DNA of 64,000 nucleotides, taken from assembly GCA_019359505.1 (NCBI GenBank), contig JAHHHD010000011.1:97590-161589 (forward strand), read 5' to 3'. The notes beneath the pieces are model-generated. The model was given only the letters and a program-made list of their open reading frames with translations, was not told the origin of the DNA and ran no database searches. The DNA comes from Drouetiella hepatica Uher 2000/2452 (GTDB lineage: Bacteria > Cyanobacteriota > Cyanobacteriia > Elainellales > Elainellaceae). This document shows positions 54,166-62,095 of the stretch, piece by piece. How positions within the stretch are numbered: the first letter of the stretch is position 1; every line of letters begins with the position of its first letter. A program made the position numbers and the translations under genes.

Positions 54166-55335
54166 GTGGTAGAAGGATGGGTGCAGGTCATAAAGATTGC
54201 TTACGTAGAGATTGTTTATAGCGAGATCGTTTACGCGGCGACTACCCGTTCAGCGAATCGGTTTGTTGGATTAAAAGACTGGTGGATCACGATCGCCCTA
54301 TTTCTATTGGCGATCGCGCTGGTTCGAATGTGGCGCAATCAGCGAAAATGCCAAAATGCCAATTTACAAAACCGGGCTGAAATTGCTCGACTAGAGCGTC
54401 TATCTCTAGAAAATCAGCAGCGACTCAACCGCATGATGGCATCTTTGCCCAGCTCTGTAGGGCAGGATGCTCTGTTTAATCGGATTCGGCAGGCGCTGGC
54501 GACCTCCTATGCCCGCACCCAAAATCGGTTGACTTCTCTGGAGGCGATCGATCTGGACTCGCTGCGGATTGATATTTCTCAGCTTCAGGCAGATTACGGC
54601 ACTCTTCAAGAATCCTTGCAGGTGGTGTTTCAAGAATTGGATCGGTTGCAGATGTTGGAGCAATACATCGTCTATCTGCAATCCTACCAAGTGCCGCAAA
54701 TTCAGCCCCCGGTTGAGGAACAGCCTTATATTTCTGAGCAGCCCTATCTTCCAGAACAGCTCTACATTTCAGAACAGCCTTCTTTAGAACAGCAGATTGA
54801 GGATTTGCGCATCCAGCTTGCCAACCTGCCTACGAATGAAGTCACGGATCTGAAAATCCGGCTGGATGCCCTTGAACGGACGCTAACTGATTTTGAAATT
54901 CAGCTAGCCTATCTCAATCAGCGCTTGAATGAGCCGATCGCCAAACCTTCCAGCACTTCAGATGAGATGCGGGTACTACAGGTTTTGAAGCAAAAAATTC
55001 AGGAACCAGAAGCTATTCTGCATCCCGATCAAAGTGTCGAGCTGCCGACGGGCATGGGGGTGGAAATGCGATTCATTAAGCTGATTAAGCGATCGGATGC
55101 GATCGCCCTCTGCGACAAGTTGACCCGAATGCCCGATCTGCAAGTTCCCGCAGCCACCATTTCTTGGGTACGTAGCCGCTTTGTGCTGGGGCTTCGCGGA
55201 TTGGAAACGATCGTCTATCGCAATCGCCACGGCGGCACCGATCGATATATCTTGCTGCATGAGGCTATGAACTTAATTGACGACCTGATCCGCGAATTTG
55301 AAGCGAATCAATGGCGATCGATCGACAGCCTGTAG
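54166..55335 (+). CDS. Membrane-anchored coiled-coil protein (hypothetical)
   Basis: Family not recognised. The 389-aa protein starts at GTG 54166. One membrane helix (WWITIALFLLAIALVRMW, about 39-56) is followed by a coiled coil rich in Leu, Gln and Arg (residues 60-165). A linker carries an 8-residue repeat, E-Q-P-Y-I-S and variants. A second coiled coil is followed by a compact C-terminal domain (VEMRFIKLIKRSDAIALCDKL; FVLGLRGLETIVYRNRHGG). The topology suggests a cytosolic scaffold tethered to the membrane. It is a single gene with repeat D2 upstream and a terminator downstream. Confidence 0.65.
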   Translation: MVEGWVQVIKIAYVEIVYSEIVYAATTRSANRFVGLKDWWITIALFLLAIALVRMWRNQRKCQNANLQNRAEIARLERLSLENQQRLNRMMASLPSSVGQDALFNRIRQALATSYARTQNRLTSLEAIDLDSLRIDISQLQADYGTLQESLQVVFQELDRLQMLEQYIVYLQSYQVPQIQPPVEEQPYISEQPYLPEQLYISEQPSLEQQIEDLRIQLANLPTNEVTDLKIRLDALERTLTDFEIQLAYLNQRLNEPIAKPSSTSDEMRVLQVLKQKIQEPEAILHPDQSVELPTGMGVEMRFIKLIKRSDAIALCDKLTRMPDLQVPAATISWVRSRFVLGLRGLETIVYRNRHGGTDRYILLHEAMNLIDDLIREFEANQWRSIDSL

Positions 55336-55353
55336 CTTAAAGAAGTAATTCTT

Positions 55354-55388
55354 GGGGTAGGGGCTTAGCATTGCTAAGCCCCTACCCC
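55354..55388 (+). terminator. Perfect 16-bp hairpin, probable terminator
   Basis: GGGGTAGGGGCTTAGC and GCTAAGCCCCTACCCC around ATT begin about 18 nt after the stop of the coiled-coil gene. There is no strong T-run, so it may act bidirectionally or be another short repeat. Confidence 0.55.
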
Positions 55389-55422
55389 AGCTCGGTTGTA
55401 CAGGTTATTTAATCCATGATCT

Positions 55423-55554
55423 TCAGTAGCTGCCTCCTCGCTCTGCTCTGGACAGAATGACCAGCGCTTTGTCGATTTCTCGAACCTTGATCGCTCTCAG
55501 GGCAATCAAAATGGCTTTGAGAGCTGCAACTTCATCTTCTGAAAGTGTAATCAT
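55423..55554 (-). CDS. Very small acidic protein, divergent from an RHH gene
   Basis: 43 aa from ATG 55554, with AAAGGA about 9 nt upstream. The sequence (MITLSEDEVAALKAILIALR followed by AIKVREIDKALVILSR) is amphipathic and helical with no known motif. A longer frame to 55671 would run through the operator-like palindrome and is not favoured. It is divergent from the ribbon-helix-helix gene across a 100-bp region. It might be one half of a small two-gene module; this is weakly supported. Confidence 0.45.
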   Translation of the reverse strand: MITLSEDEVAALKAILIALRAIKVREIDKALVILSRAERGGSY

Positions 55555-55586
55555 CTGCAAAATTCCTTTGGGTGTGCGTCTTAAAA

Positions 55587-55604
55587 GTGGTGTATACACA
55601 CCAC
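55587..55604. promoter_or_regulatory. Inverted repeat, candidate RHH operator
   Basis: GTGGTGT and ACACCAC flank ATAC between the two divergent small genes. RHH proteins bind such short palindromes and often autoregulate. A TATAC sequence nearby could be a -10 element. Confidence 0.5.
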
Positions 55605-55653
55605 ATGATTCACAGTATACAGGAAAATTACAGGAGATCCTTCGGCACTCTGT

Positions 55654-55842
55654 ATGGCAGCTAGACGGCAAGATCAGAAGCAGATCAAAATAACAGTGAA
55701 TGAAGATGTCTATAGCCTATTAAAGCGTCTAGCAGGAATCAAAGAGTCCTCAATGAATAAAGTGATTGGTGAAGCGATCGATATCTATCTGGAATCTGAC
55801 ACCACGAGAGAACTAATCGATCGGCACAATCTGGAGGACTAA
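55654..55842 (+). CDS. Ribbon-helix-helix (CopG-like) DNA-binding protein
   Basis: A 62-aa protein with the RHH layout: a beta strand QIKITVNEDVYSLLKRLAG with alternating basic residues, then helix-turn-helix SSMNKVIGEAIDIYL. Such proteins dimerise to insert the strand into the DNA major groove; many are antitoxins or plasmid copy regulators. AGGAG lies 17 nt before the ATG, a long spacing. No toxin gene follows; aroE is next. The divergent 43-aa ORF is the only candidate partner. Confidence 0.65.
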   Translation: MAARRQDQKQIKITVNEDVYSLLKRLAGIKESSMNKVIGEAIDIYLESDTTRELIDRHNLED

Positions 55843-55890
55843 GAGCCTCGATCGCTTTTTACCTTGACTGCTTTTTACCTTGACTCGCAC

Positions 55891-55978
55891 AATTCCTGGC
55901 GCAATCACTGGCATAACACCTGGCAAAATCCCCGGCACTACTACTGGCATAACACCTGGCATGATCACGGGCACTACT
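55891..55978. repeat. 36-bp-period repeat at the aroE start
   Basis: ACTGGCATAACACCTGGCA occurs exactly twice (55907-55925 and 55943-55961), with related GGCACTACT units between and after. The second copy runs into the aroE ATG. In frame it encodes a T-G-I-T-P-G type leader if a TTG at 55880 is used. Confidence 0.75.
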
Positions 55979-56875
55979 CAGCTTCTCGGCGTAATGGGCT
56001 ACCCGATCGAGCATTCTCTATCGCCCGTCATGCACAACGCCGCGATCGCTGCACTCGGCATAGATTACGTTTATTTACCTTTGCTCGTGTCGCCTGAGAA
56101 TTTGGCAGTGGCGGTCGCCGGATGTGGGGCGATCGGCTTGCAGGGCTTCAACGTCACCATTCCCCACAAGCAAGCCATCATCCCCTTGCTGTCAGAAGTC
56201 TCGGATCTGGCACAGGCGATCGGAGCTGTCAACACGGTGTACCGCACTGCCCAAGGCTGGGGGGGCACCAATACAGATGTGACTGGCTTTCTTGCGCCGC
56301 TGCTAGACTTCAAAAAAGGCAGATTAGAGGATGGCACCGCCGTGATTTTGGGCAACGGAGGTGCCGCTCGTGCCGTCGTTGCCGGATGCCAGCAGTTGAA
56401 CTGTGCCCAGATTCAGGTGGTGGGGCGCAACAACGAAAAGCTCCAAGCCTTTCTGCAAAGCTGGGAAGCTCCCCTCAGTGCCAATTTGACTGTCCACACC
56501 TGGGACAAGCTATCTGCCCTACTTCCCCAAGCCGACCTTCTGGTCAATACCACCCCGATCGGTATGTATCCGCAGCTTGACGCATCGCCCCTGACCGCTG
56601 CTGAGATGGCAATGCTGCCTGCTGAGGCGATCGCCTATGACCTGATCTACCGACCTCGCCCTACGCTATTTCTACAGCAAGCTCAGGCTCAAGGCTGTAT
56701 GACCTTGGACGGCTTAGAAATGCTGGTGCAGCAGGGCGCAGCCGCGCTATCACTATGGCTTCAGCAAGATCAGCGGCTTCAATCAGATTGGCGGCTTCAA
56801 TCAGATCAGCAGCTTCAGCCGCAATCTGTTCCTGTAGAGATTATGCGGCGATCGCTCCTACAACAGTTGGGGTAA
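55961..56875 (+). CDS. aroE: Shikimate dehydrogenase
   Basis: It reduces 3-dehydroshikimate with NADPH in aromatic amino acid synthesis. From ATG 55961 it is 304 aa, and MITGTTQLLGVMGYPIEHSLSP is the normal family start. The catalytic Lys/Asp motifs are present as GFNVTIPHKQAI and GAVNTVYR...GTNTDVTGF. The NADP-binding loop is VILGNGGAARAVV, and NTTPIGMYP and LVQQGAAALSLW follow. The C-terminal end carries a tandem R-L-Q-S-D repeat, an unusual addition. The TTG at 55880 extends the frame through a repeat and is not favoured. Confidence 0.93.
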   Translation: MITGTTQLLGVMGYPIEHSLSPVMHNAAIAALGIDYVYLPLLVSPENLAVAVAGCGAIGLQGFNVTIPHKQAIIPLLSEVSDLAQAIGAVNTVYRTAQGWGGTNTDVTGFLAPLLDFKKGRLEDGTAVILGNGGAARAVVAGCQQLNCAQIQVVGRNNEKLQAFLQSWEAPLSANLTVHTWDKLSALLPQADLLVNTTPIGMYPQLDASPLTAAEMAMLPAEAIAYDLIYRPRPTLFLQQAQAQGCMTLDGLEMLVQQGAAALSLWLQQDQRLQSDWRLQSDQQLQPQSVPVEIMRRSLLQQLG

Positions 56876-56951
56876 CGATCGCGACTGGCGCAAAGCCATA
56901 ATTATTTCAGCAACACGCTATAACTTAAGAACCCAGAACTCCAGATGAGCC

Positions 56952-58016
56952 ATGACCTCCAATAAAGCTTCTTCATTCCGGCAGCGATCGCAAACCTTTC
57001 GGGACGAGCTAACCCAAATCCTGACCAGTGAATCATTTGCCTACGTGATCAAGCGGATTTTGCAGGCTGTACCCACGCTCTTGCTTGTTTCAGCCCTCAG
57101 CTTTTTCATTGCTCAGCTTGCTCCTGGAGACTTTTTAGACACCATTCGCCAAAAGCCAGAGGTTTCTCAAGAAACGATCAATGCTCTGGAACAGCAATAT
57201 GGTCTAGATAAGCCTCTACTACAGCAATATTTTTTGTGGTTAAAGGAAATTGTTACCCAGGGCAACTTTGGCGTGAGTTTTGCCTATTCTCAGCGATCGG
57301 TGACTTCCCTGCTTTGGGAACGGATGGGTGCAACCCTGCTGCTGTCGCTGGCATCGCTGGTTATTACCTGGGCGATCGCTATTCCGCTGGGTATCTATAG
57401 TGCCGTTCATTACAACAAGTGGGGCGATCGGATTCTGCGGATATTCACTTACTTTGGTCAAGGTTTCCCCACGCTGATTACGGGTCTGCTGTTTCTGTTT
57501 TTTGCTCAGGTTACGTCACCCCTGTTTCCAGTGGGCGGCATGACGAGCATAGACCACGACGACTTCACCCCTTTGGGTAAAATCATCGATATCGGCTGGC
57601 ACATGATTTTGCCGACTCTCGTACTCAGCATTACCGGATTTGCTGGCTTGCAGCGGCTAATGCGCGGCGAACTTCTGGACGTGCTGCGGCAAGATTATAT
57701 CCAAACTGCACGCGCCAAAGGGCTGCCTGAGAATCGCGTCATCTACGTCCATGCGCTGCGGAATGCCGTTAATCCTTTGATTACCCTACTGGGCTTTGAG
57801 TTTGCAGGTCTGCTGAGCGGTGCTTTTATCACCGAAACCTTTTTTAATTGGCCTGGTCTGGGGCGACTTGTTCTCCAAGCGGTACAGGGTCAGGATTTGT
57901 ACCTAACCATGGCAAGCCTAATGATGGGAGCTGTGATGCTCATTATCGGCAATCTCTTAGCAGATTTGGCGTTGAAGTTTGTTGACCCTCGCATCAGCCT
58001 GTCAAAAATAGATTAA
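56952..58016 (+). CDS. ABC transporter permease, DppB/OppB type
   Basis: The partner type of the DppC-like permease at 40038. The 354-aa protein has a ~35-residue cytosolic N-terminus, then TM1 (VPTLLLVSALSFFIAQLAPGD). The OppB-type N-terminal domain follows (LEQQYGLDKPLLQQYFLWLK and GNFGVSFAYSQRSV). The core has the EAA loop as YIQTARAKGLPENRVIYVHALRNA, and GLLSGAFITETFFNWPGLGRL is strongly typical. The longer cytosolic tail is unusual. It lies 76 bp after aroE. Confidence 0.92.
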   Translation: MTSNKASSFRQRSQTFRDELTQILTSESFAYVIKRILQAVPTLLLVSALSFFIAQLAPGDFLDTIRQKPEVSQETINALEQQYGLDKPLLQQYFLWLKEIVTQGNFGVSFAYSQRSVTSLLWERMGATLLLSLASLVITWAIAIPLGIYSAVHYNKWGDRILRIFTYFGQGFPTLITGLLFLFFAQVTSPLFPVGGMTSIDHDDFTPLGKIIDIGWHMILPTLVLSITGFAGLQRLMRGELLDVLRQDYIQTARAKGLPENRVIYVHALRNAVNPLITLLGFEFAGLLSGAFITETFFNWPGLGRLVLQAVQGQDLYLTMASLMMGAVMLIIGNLLADLALKFVDPRISLSKID

Positions 58017-58040
58017 TTTTTGGGTTTCACTTAATTTCTC

Positions 58041-58099
58041 GGTAGTTCTCAAGTGGCAATGATTTTTTGCGGTGTGGGCCTCGCCACTTGAGAACTACC
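58041..58099. repeat. 17-bp perfect inverted repeat with 25-nt loop
   Basis: GGTAGTTCTCAAGTGGC (58041-58057) and GCCACTTGAGAACTACC (58083-58099) flank AATGATTTTTTGCGGTGTGGGCCTC. It begins ~25 nt after the dppB-like stop. It may be a miniature element with short ends or a factor-assisted terminator. Confidence 0.65.
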
Positions 58100-58242
58100 A
58101 ATCTCTCAGTTGGATTAGCGCAGGTTTACTTTCTTAGTCGGTTCTCACATCCAAATTAGATCGGAGATCCTAACTCAAGCGGTATTTCGCAAATTAAGCG
58201 AACTTGCGACAATTAAAGAGAAGACAGAGAGGAAACACCCCC

Positions 58243-58548
58243 ATGAAATTTTACGACTGGTTCCGTCAATCTATCCGCAATCCTAAGTACCGCTGGTGGA
58301 TTCTGGGCGGTGCAGCTGTGTACCTGATCAGCCCGATCGATATTTCTCCCGATTTTATTCCCTTCATTGGGCAAATTGATGATGTTGTGGTCATGACCCT
58401 AGTGGTGTCCGAGATCTCACAAATGTTGCTCGATCGCGTCAAGGCGAACAAAGACAAAAAATCTGGAACGGTATCCGCTCAGGCAGCCAGCCCTGTCGAT
58501 ACTGCCGACTCCATCCCCGTTGATGTGAAAGCAGTGCAGATTGACTAG
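58243..58548 (+). CDS. DUF1232 (YkvA-type) small membrane protein
   Basis: From ATG 58243 (GAGAGGAAACA upstream) it is 101 aa. The DUF1232 core is RWWILGGAAVYLISPIDISPDFIPFIGQIDD (residues 18-48), with the family's Y-x-I-S-P-I-D-x-x-P-D-x-I-P pattern, followed by VVVMTLVVSEISQMLL. It ends with a Ser/Ala-rich tail. It is a small membrane-associated protein of unknown role. Its TAG stop and that of the opposite-strand permease gene share the same CTAG (58545-58548). Confidence 0.88.
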   Translation: MKFYDWFRQSIRNPKYRWWILGGAAVYLISPIDISPDFIPFIGQIDDVVVMTLVVSEISQMLLDRVKANKDKKSGTVSAQAASPVDTADSIPVDVKAVQID

Positions 58549-59330
58549 CGCGAGAGTTCTAGGAGCTGAGCATTGGCGTTGAAAAACTGCCGATCGATGC
58601 CCTGGATGACCAAGATCGTGGTGATGAGCGTAGCGATCGCCAGGATAAACATAATCAACATCTGATACAGCGCCGCATCAAGAGGGTTGATGCCGCCCAA
58701 AACCTGTCCGGTAAATGCGCCGGGTAGTGTCACGATGCCCACCACCGTCATGGTGTTGAGGGTTGGAATCAGCCCTGTTCTGATGGCATCTTTGCGGTAA
58801 AGTTCGGTGGCTTGTCGAGGTGTGGCTCCGAGGCTGAGGTGAGTCTCTAGCTCAAGCTGGTTAGCCTTGAGCGTACTAACAAACCGATCGCCCGCAACAG
58901 CTGCCGCGTTCATGGTGTTGCCCAATAGAATTCCGGCTAGCGGAACTAAGTACTGTGGTTCATACCAAGGGCTAGGTTGCAGCACTAGCAGCGTCACGTA
59001 AGCTAAGGTAAACGCGGTGCTAATCAACACCGAGCCACCCACGATCGGCAGCAGGTTCGGGATTTTCTTGCTGATGCGATTGCGCGCCACGATGGTAGCG
59101 ATCGCCAGCATTATCACCAAAATGCCCAGCACTGCCCAAGGGTTATTCAGGGCAAAAATGATTTCTAGAACATAGCCCACAACGAGAAGCTGAAGTACCG
59201 TCCGCCCGGTGGCAATCGCTAAACCTTTCTCCAGCCCTAGCTTTTGCCATGCCGAGAGGGCGATCGCTATCACCATTAGCCCCAGCGCCAGCCCAACTCT
59301 CACCAAATCTAGCTCAATCAGTTCGTTCAA
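58545..59330 (-). CDS. FetB/YbbM-type ABC permease (UPF0014)
   Basis: The 261-aa protein belongs to the UPF0014/FetB family, reported as the membrane subunit of an iron-export ABC transporter. It has about seven helices. Recognisable segments: RTVLQLLVVGYVLEIIFA, LLGNTMNAAAVAGDRF, THLSLGATPRQAT, and IRTGLIPTLNTMTVVGIVTLPGAFTGQVLGG. The start is TTG 59330, only 12 nt after the lepA stop, so it is cotranscribed with lepA. An ATPase partner (FetA) is not in the window. Confidence 0.88.
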   Translation of the reverse strand: MNELIELDLVRVGLALGLMVIAIALSAWQKLGLEKGLAIATGRTVLQLLVVGYVLEIIFALNNPWAVLGILVIMLAIATIVARNRISKKIPNLLPIVGGSVLISTAFTLAYVTLLVLQPSPWYEPQYLVPLAGILLGNTMNAAAVAGDRFVSTLKANQLELETHLSLGATPRQATELYRKDAIRTGLIPTLNTMTVVGIVTLPGAFTGQVLGGINPLDAALYQMLIMFILAIATLITTILVIQGIDRQFFNANAQLLELSR

Positions 59331-59342
59331 GCCCCTGAACTC

Positions 59343-61145
59343 CTAAAGCTTTAGCACTGCCATGAATGCCTCTTGCGGTACATCTACTGTGCCGATCGCC
59401 TTCAGTCTTTTCTTGCCTTTCGCCTGCTTCTGCAACAGCTTTTTCTTCCGAGAAATGTCGCCGCCGTAGCATTTTGCCAGCACGTCTTTCCGCAATGCCG
59501 GGATATGCTCACTGGCAATGATTCTGCTGCCAATCGTCGCCTGAAGCGGAATCTTAAACTGGTGGCGGGGAATCAGTTCCTTCAGCTTTTCCACCAACGC
59601 CTTGCCCACATGGTAAGCCTTGTCGCGATGCACGATCGTCGCTAGGGGATCAACCGGATCGCCATTAATCATTACGTCTAGCTTCACTAGAGGATTTTCG
59701 CGATAGCCGATTAAGTGATACTCCATGCTGGCATAGCCCCGCGAGCGAGATTTCATCTGATCGAAAAAGTCCGTCACTACCTCCGCTAGCGGCATCTCGT
59801 AGGTCAGGGTCGTGCGCCCCTGAGTGAGATACTTCATGTCGGTGAATACGCCGCGCCGAGTTTGGCTTAATTCCATTAGCGCCCCAACATATTCTTCGGG
59901 AGTAATCATGTCTACCTTGACATAAGGCTCCTCAATCTTCTCGCGTTGCTGCGGGTCAGGCAGCATACTGGGGTTGTCGATCATCACCTCTTCGCCGTTA
60001 ATTTTGGTGACTTTGTAGATCACGGAGGGTGCTGTCGTGATCAAGTCCAGGTCATATTCCCGCTCTAGGCGCTCTTGGACAATTTCCATGTGCAGCAGCC
60101 CCAAAAAGCCGCAGCGGAAGCCAAATCCCATGGCGCTAGAGGTTTCTGGCTCATACTGCAATGCCGCATCGTTGAGACGAAGTTTCTCCAAGGCCTCCCG
60201 CAGATCTTCAAACTGATCGGCATCGGTAGGAAACAAGCCACAAAACACCATAGGCTTGGCTTCGGTATAGCCTGGAAGCGCAGCTTTTGCCGGAGCTGCC
60301 GAGAGGGTAATAGTATCACCCACGCGGGCATCTTCTACAGACTTGATGGCAGCAGCTAGGTAGCCCACTTCGCCAGCGTGCAGAGAGTCCACCTGAATTT
60401 GGTTGGGGGAGAGGATGCCCAACTCGTCAATCTGATATTCCTTGTGGGAAACCATGAAGCGGACGCGATCGCCCTTCTTCACTACGCCATCCATCACCCG
60501 AAAGTAGACGATGACTCCCCGGTAGGCATCGTAATAGCTGTCAAAGATCAGCGCCCGCAGCGGCTCGTCTACTGTATCTTGCGGCGGCGGCACCTTCTCA
60601 ACGATCGACTCCAAAATGTCGGTAATGCCGATGCCTTCTTTTGCCGAAGCCTGAATCGCATCGCTGCAATCTAACCCAATAATTTCCTCAATTTCGCCCG
60701 CCACCCGGTCTGGCTCCGCGCCAGGTAGATCAATTTTATTGAGAACGGGGATAATTTCTAGGTTGTTCTCTAGCGCTAGATAGACGTTGGCTAAGGTCTG
60801 TGCCTCTACGCCCTGGGAGGCATCCACGACCAGCAATGCCCCTTCACAAGCAGCCAAAGAACGAGACACCTCATAGGAAAAATCCACGTGTCCCGGCGTA
60901 TCGATCAGGTTCAAGACATACTGCTGACCGTCTTTGGCGGTATAGTTCATCCGGGCAGCCTGGAGCTTAATGGTAATGCCCCGCTCTCGTTCCAAATCCA
61001 TGTTGTCGAGCAGCTGCTCCTTCATCTCGCGGGCGCTGACGGTTCCGGTGGTTTGAAGCAGGCGATCGGCGAGAGTAGACTTGCCGTGATCAATATGGGC
61101 AATAATCGAGAAGTTGCGAATTCGAGAGACAGGTGCGTCAGTCAT
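59343..61145 (-). CDS. lepA: Elongation factor 4 (LepA)
   Basis: A ribosome-bound GTPase implicated in back-translocation and initiation fidelity. The 600-aa length is normal. G1 is [16 protein letters not shown] at the N-terminus, with [30 protein letters not shown] and NKIDLPGA completing the GTPase. Domains II and III are followed by the LepA-specific C-terminal domain ([20 protein letters not shown]). The start ATG 61145 gives the usual N-terminus [20 protein letters not shown]. fetB-like follows immediately. Confidence 0.97.
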   Translation of the reverse strand: MTDAPVSRIRNFSIIAHIDHGKSTLADRLLQTTGTVSAREMKEQLLDNMDLERERGITIKLQAARMNYTAKDGQQYVLNLIDTPGHVDFSYEVSRSLAACEGALLVVDASQGVEAQTLANVYLALENNLEIIPVLNKIDLPGAEPDRVAGEIEEIIGLDCSDAIQASAKEGIGITDILESIVEKVPPPQDTVDEPLRALIFDSYYDAYRGVIVYFRVMDGVVKKGDRVRFMVSHKEYQIDELGILSPNQIQVDSLHAGEVGYLAAAIKSVEDARVGDTITLSAAPAKAALPGYTEAKPMVFCGLFPTDADQFEDLREALEKLRLNDAALQYEPETSSAMGFGFRCGFLGLLHMEIVQERLEREYDLDLITTAPSVIYKVTKINGEEVMIDNPSMLPDPQQREKIEEPYVKVDMITPEEYVGALMELSQTRRGVFTDMKYLTQGRTTLTYEMPLAEVVTDFFDQMKSRSRGYASMEYHLIGYRENPLVKLDVMINGDPVDPLATIVHRDKAYHVGKALVEKLKELIPRHQFKIPLQATIGSRIIASEHIPALRKDVLAKCYGGDISRKKKLLQKQAKGKKRLKAIGTVDVPQEAFMAVLKL

Positions 61146-61528
61146 AGAGCGGCGTCAATCAGAGAAAGATAAACGGGTGTCAAAAAGTTAAGCGGAGCTA
61201 GATTTTAATGAGAAGTTAGTAATAAAAAGTCAGACCACGCAAAGCTACTTAACGTATTGTAATCCTTCTCTAGCGGTCGCGTCTGTTTGCGGCGCAGCGT
61301 TTGTGTCCTGCCCATGAATACTTTAAGCTCTCGCTGTATCCTAATTCCTAATGGGTATATCTCGCCTACCATTAGTAAAAGTCCAATAGAGTTTAATGAA
61401 TGCATAGGGACAATTGAACTTAGTGAGTATGGGAACTGAGTATAAAAACTTAGTAAGCATATTTGCAATGAGCATCAGACTTAACGAGTCTATTTTTTGC
61501 CCTCCGCCCTATCGTTGAGAAATCTGCC
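61146..61528. other. 383-bp spacer, no gene recognised
   Basis: The divergent region between lepA and the small RHH-like gene. It holds TTAGTAA/TTACTAA-type AT-rich tracts and an 87-aa minus-strand ORF without family features. Promoters for both directions must lie here. Confidence 0.4.
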
Positions 61529-61786
61529 ATGAATGATCCCGTTGTTGAGTCTCAGTCCTCTGTCCAATCAGCTACCGATAAGGTCAGCGTCTCTGATAAG
61601 GTCAGCGTCTCCATTGAGATGGACGCTGAACTATTCGAGCAAATCAACCATCTCACAAATAATCCCAGTAAAGTGATTGAAGTTGCCGTGCGGCAATGGC
61701 TGGGCGGTGGGCGACGAGATGATGACTTAACTCGAACTCTTCGTCGAAACCCTCCTGTTCCACCCAAAGGAGAGTGGAATGATTAA
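61529..61786 (+). CDS. Small RHH-like antitoxin candidate
   Basis: An 85-aa protein. Residues 1-25 carry a duplicated D-K-V-S-V-S unit from an 18-bp tandem repeat. The middle (VSIEMDAELFEQINHLTNNPSKVIEVAVRQWL) fits a ribbon-helix-helix strand and helices. The C-terminal tail is Arg/Pro-rich (RTLRRNPPVPPKGEWND). It resembles orphan VapB/CcdA-type antitoxins of cyanobacteria. No toxin gene follows; a perfect palindrome lies 26 bp after the stop. Confidence 0.55.
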   Translation: MNDPVVESQSSVQSATDKVSVSDKVSVSIEMDAELFEQINHLTNNPSKVIEVAVRQWLGGGRRDDDLTRTLRRNPPVPPKGEWND

Positions 61787-61811
61787 TTTAGAAGATTACG
61801 TGAAGTTTGCG

Positions 61812-61837
61812 TGAGATCATCTGATCAGATGATCTCA
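61812..61837. promoter_or_regulatory. Perfect 26-bp palindrome
   Basis: TGAGATCATCTGATCAGATG and ATCTCA form an exact self-complement with no spacer. It lies between the RHH-like gene and the histidine kinase, with no T-run. A dimeric regulator site is plausible; binding by the adjacent RHH protein is speculation. The rest of the 61787-62095 spacer shows direct repeats of ACAATTGTTT near 61925-61945 and nothing else. Confidence 0.6.
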
Positions 61838-62095
61838 GGTGTTTTCCCCTCTAGATTGATGGTTCCTCGCTGAATGTGCGGTTTCTCGATGTGGGCTATT
61901 TACGGACGCTTGCTTATAGGCAATTGTTTACAGACAATTGTTTGCAGACCATGCTCATCCGGGAAGTCTATATCTGAATCTCTGAATTTTAGTTCAACCA
62001 AAGTTCAGCGTTTGGGCACCTACAGGCTGCATCTGCTCCGGTAAACCTGGGAAAGTGCTTCAACTCTTCATCTTGTAGTTTGCAATTCTACGCTG

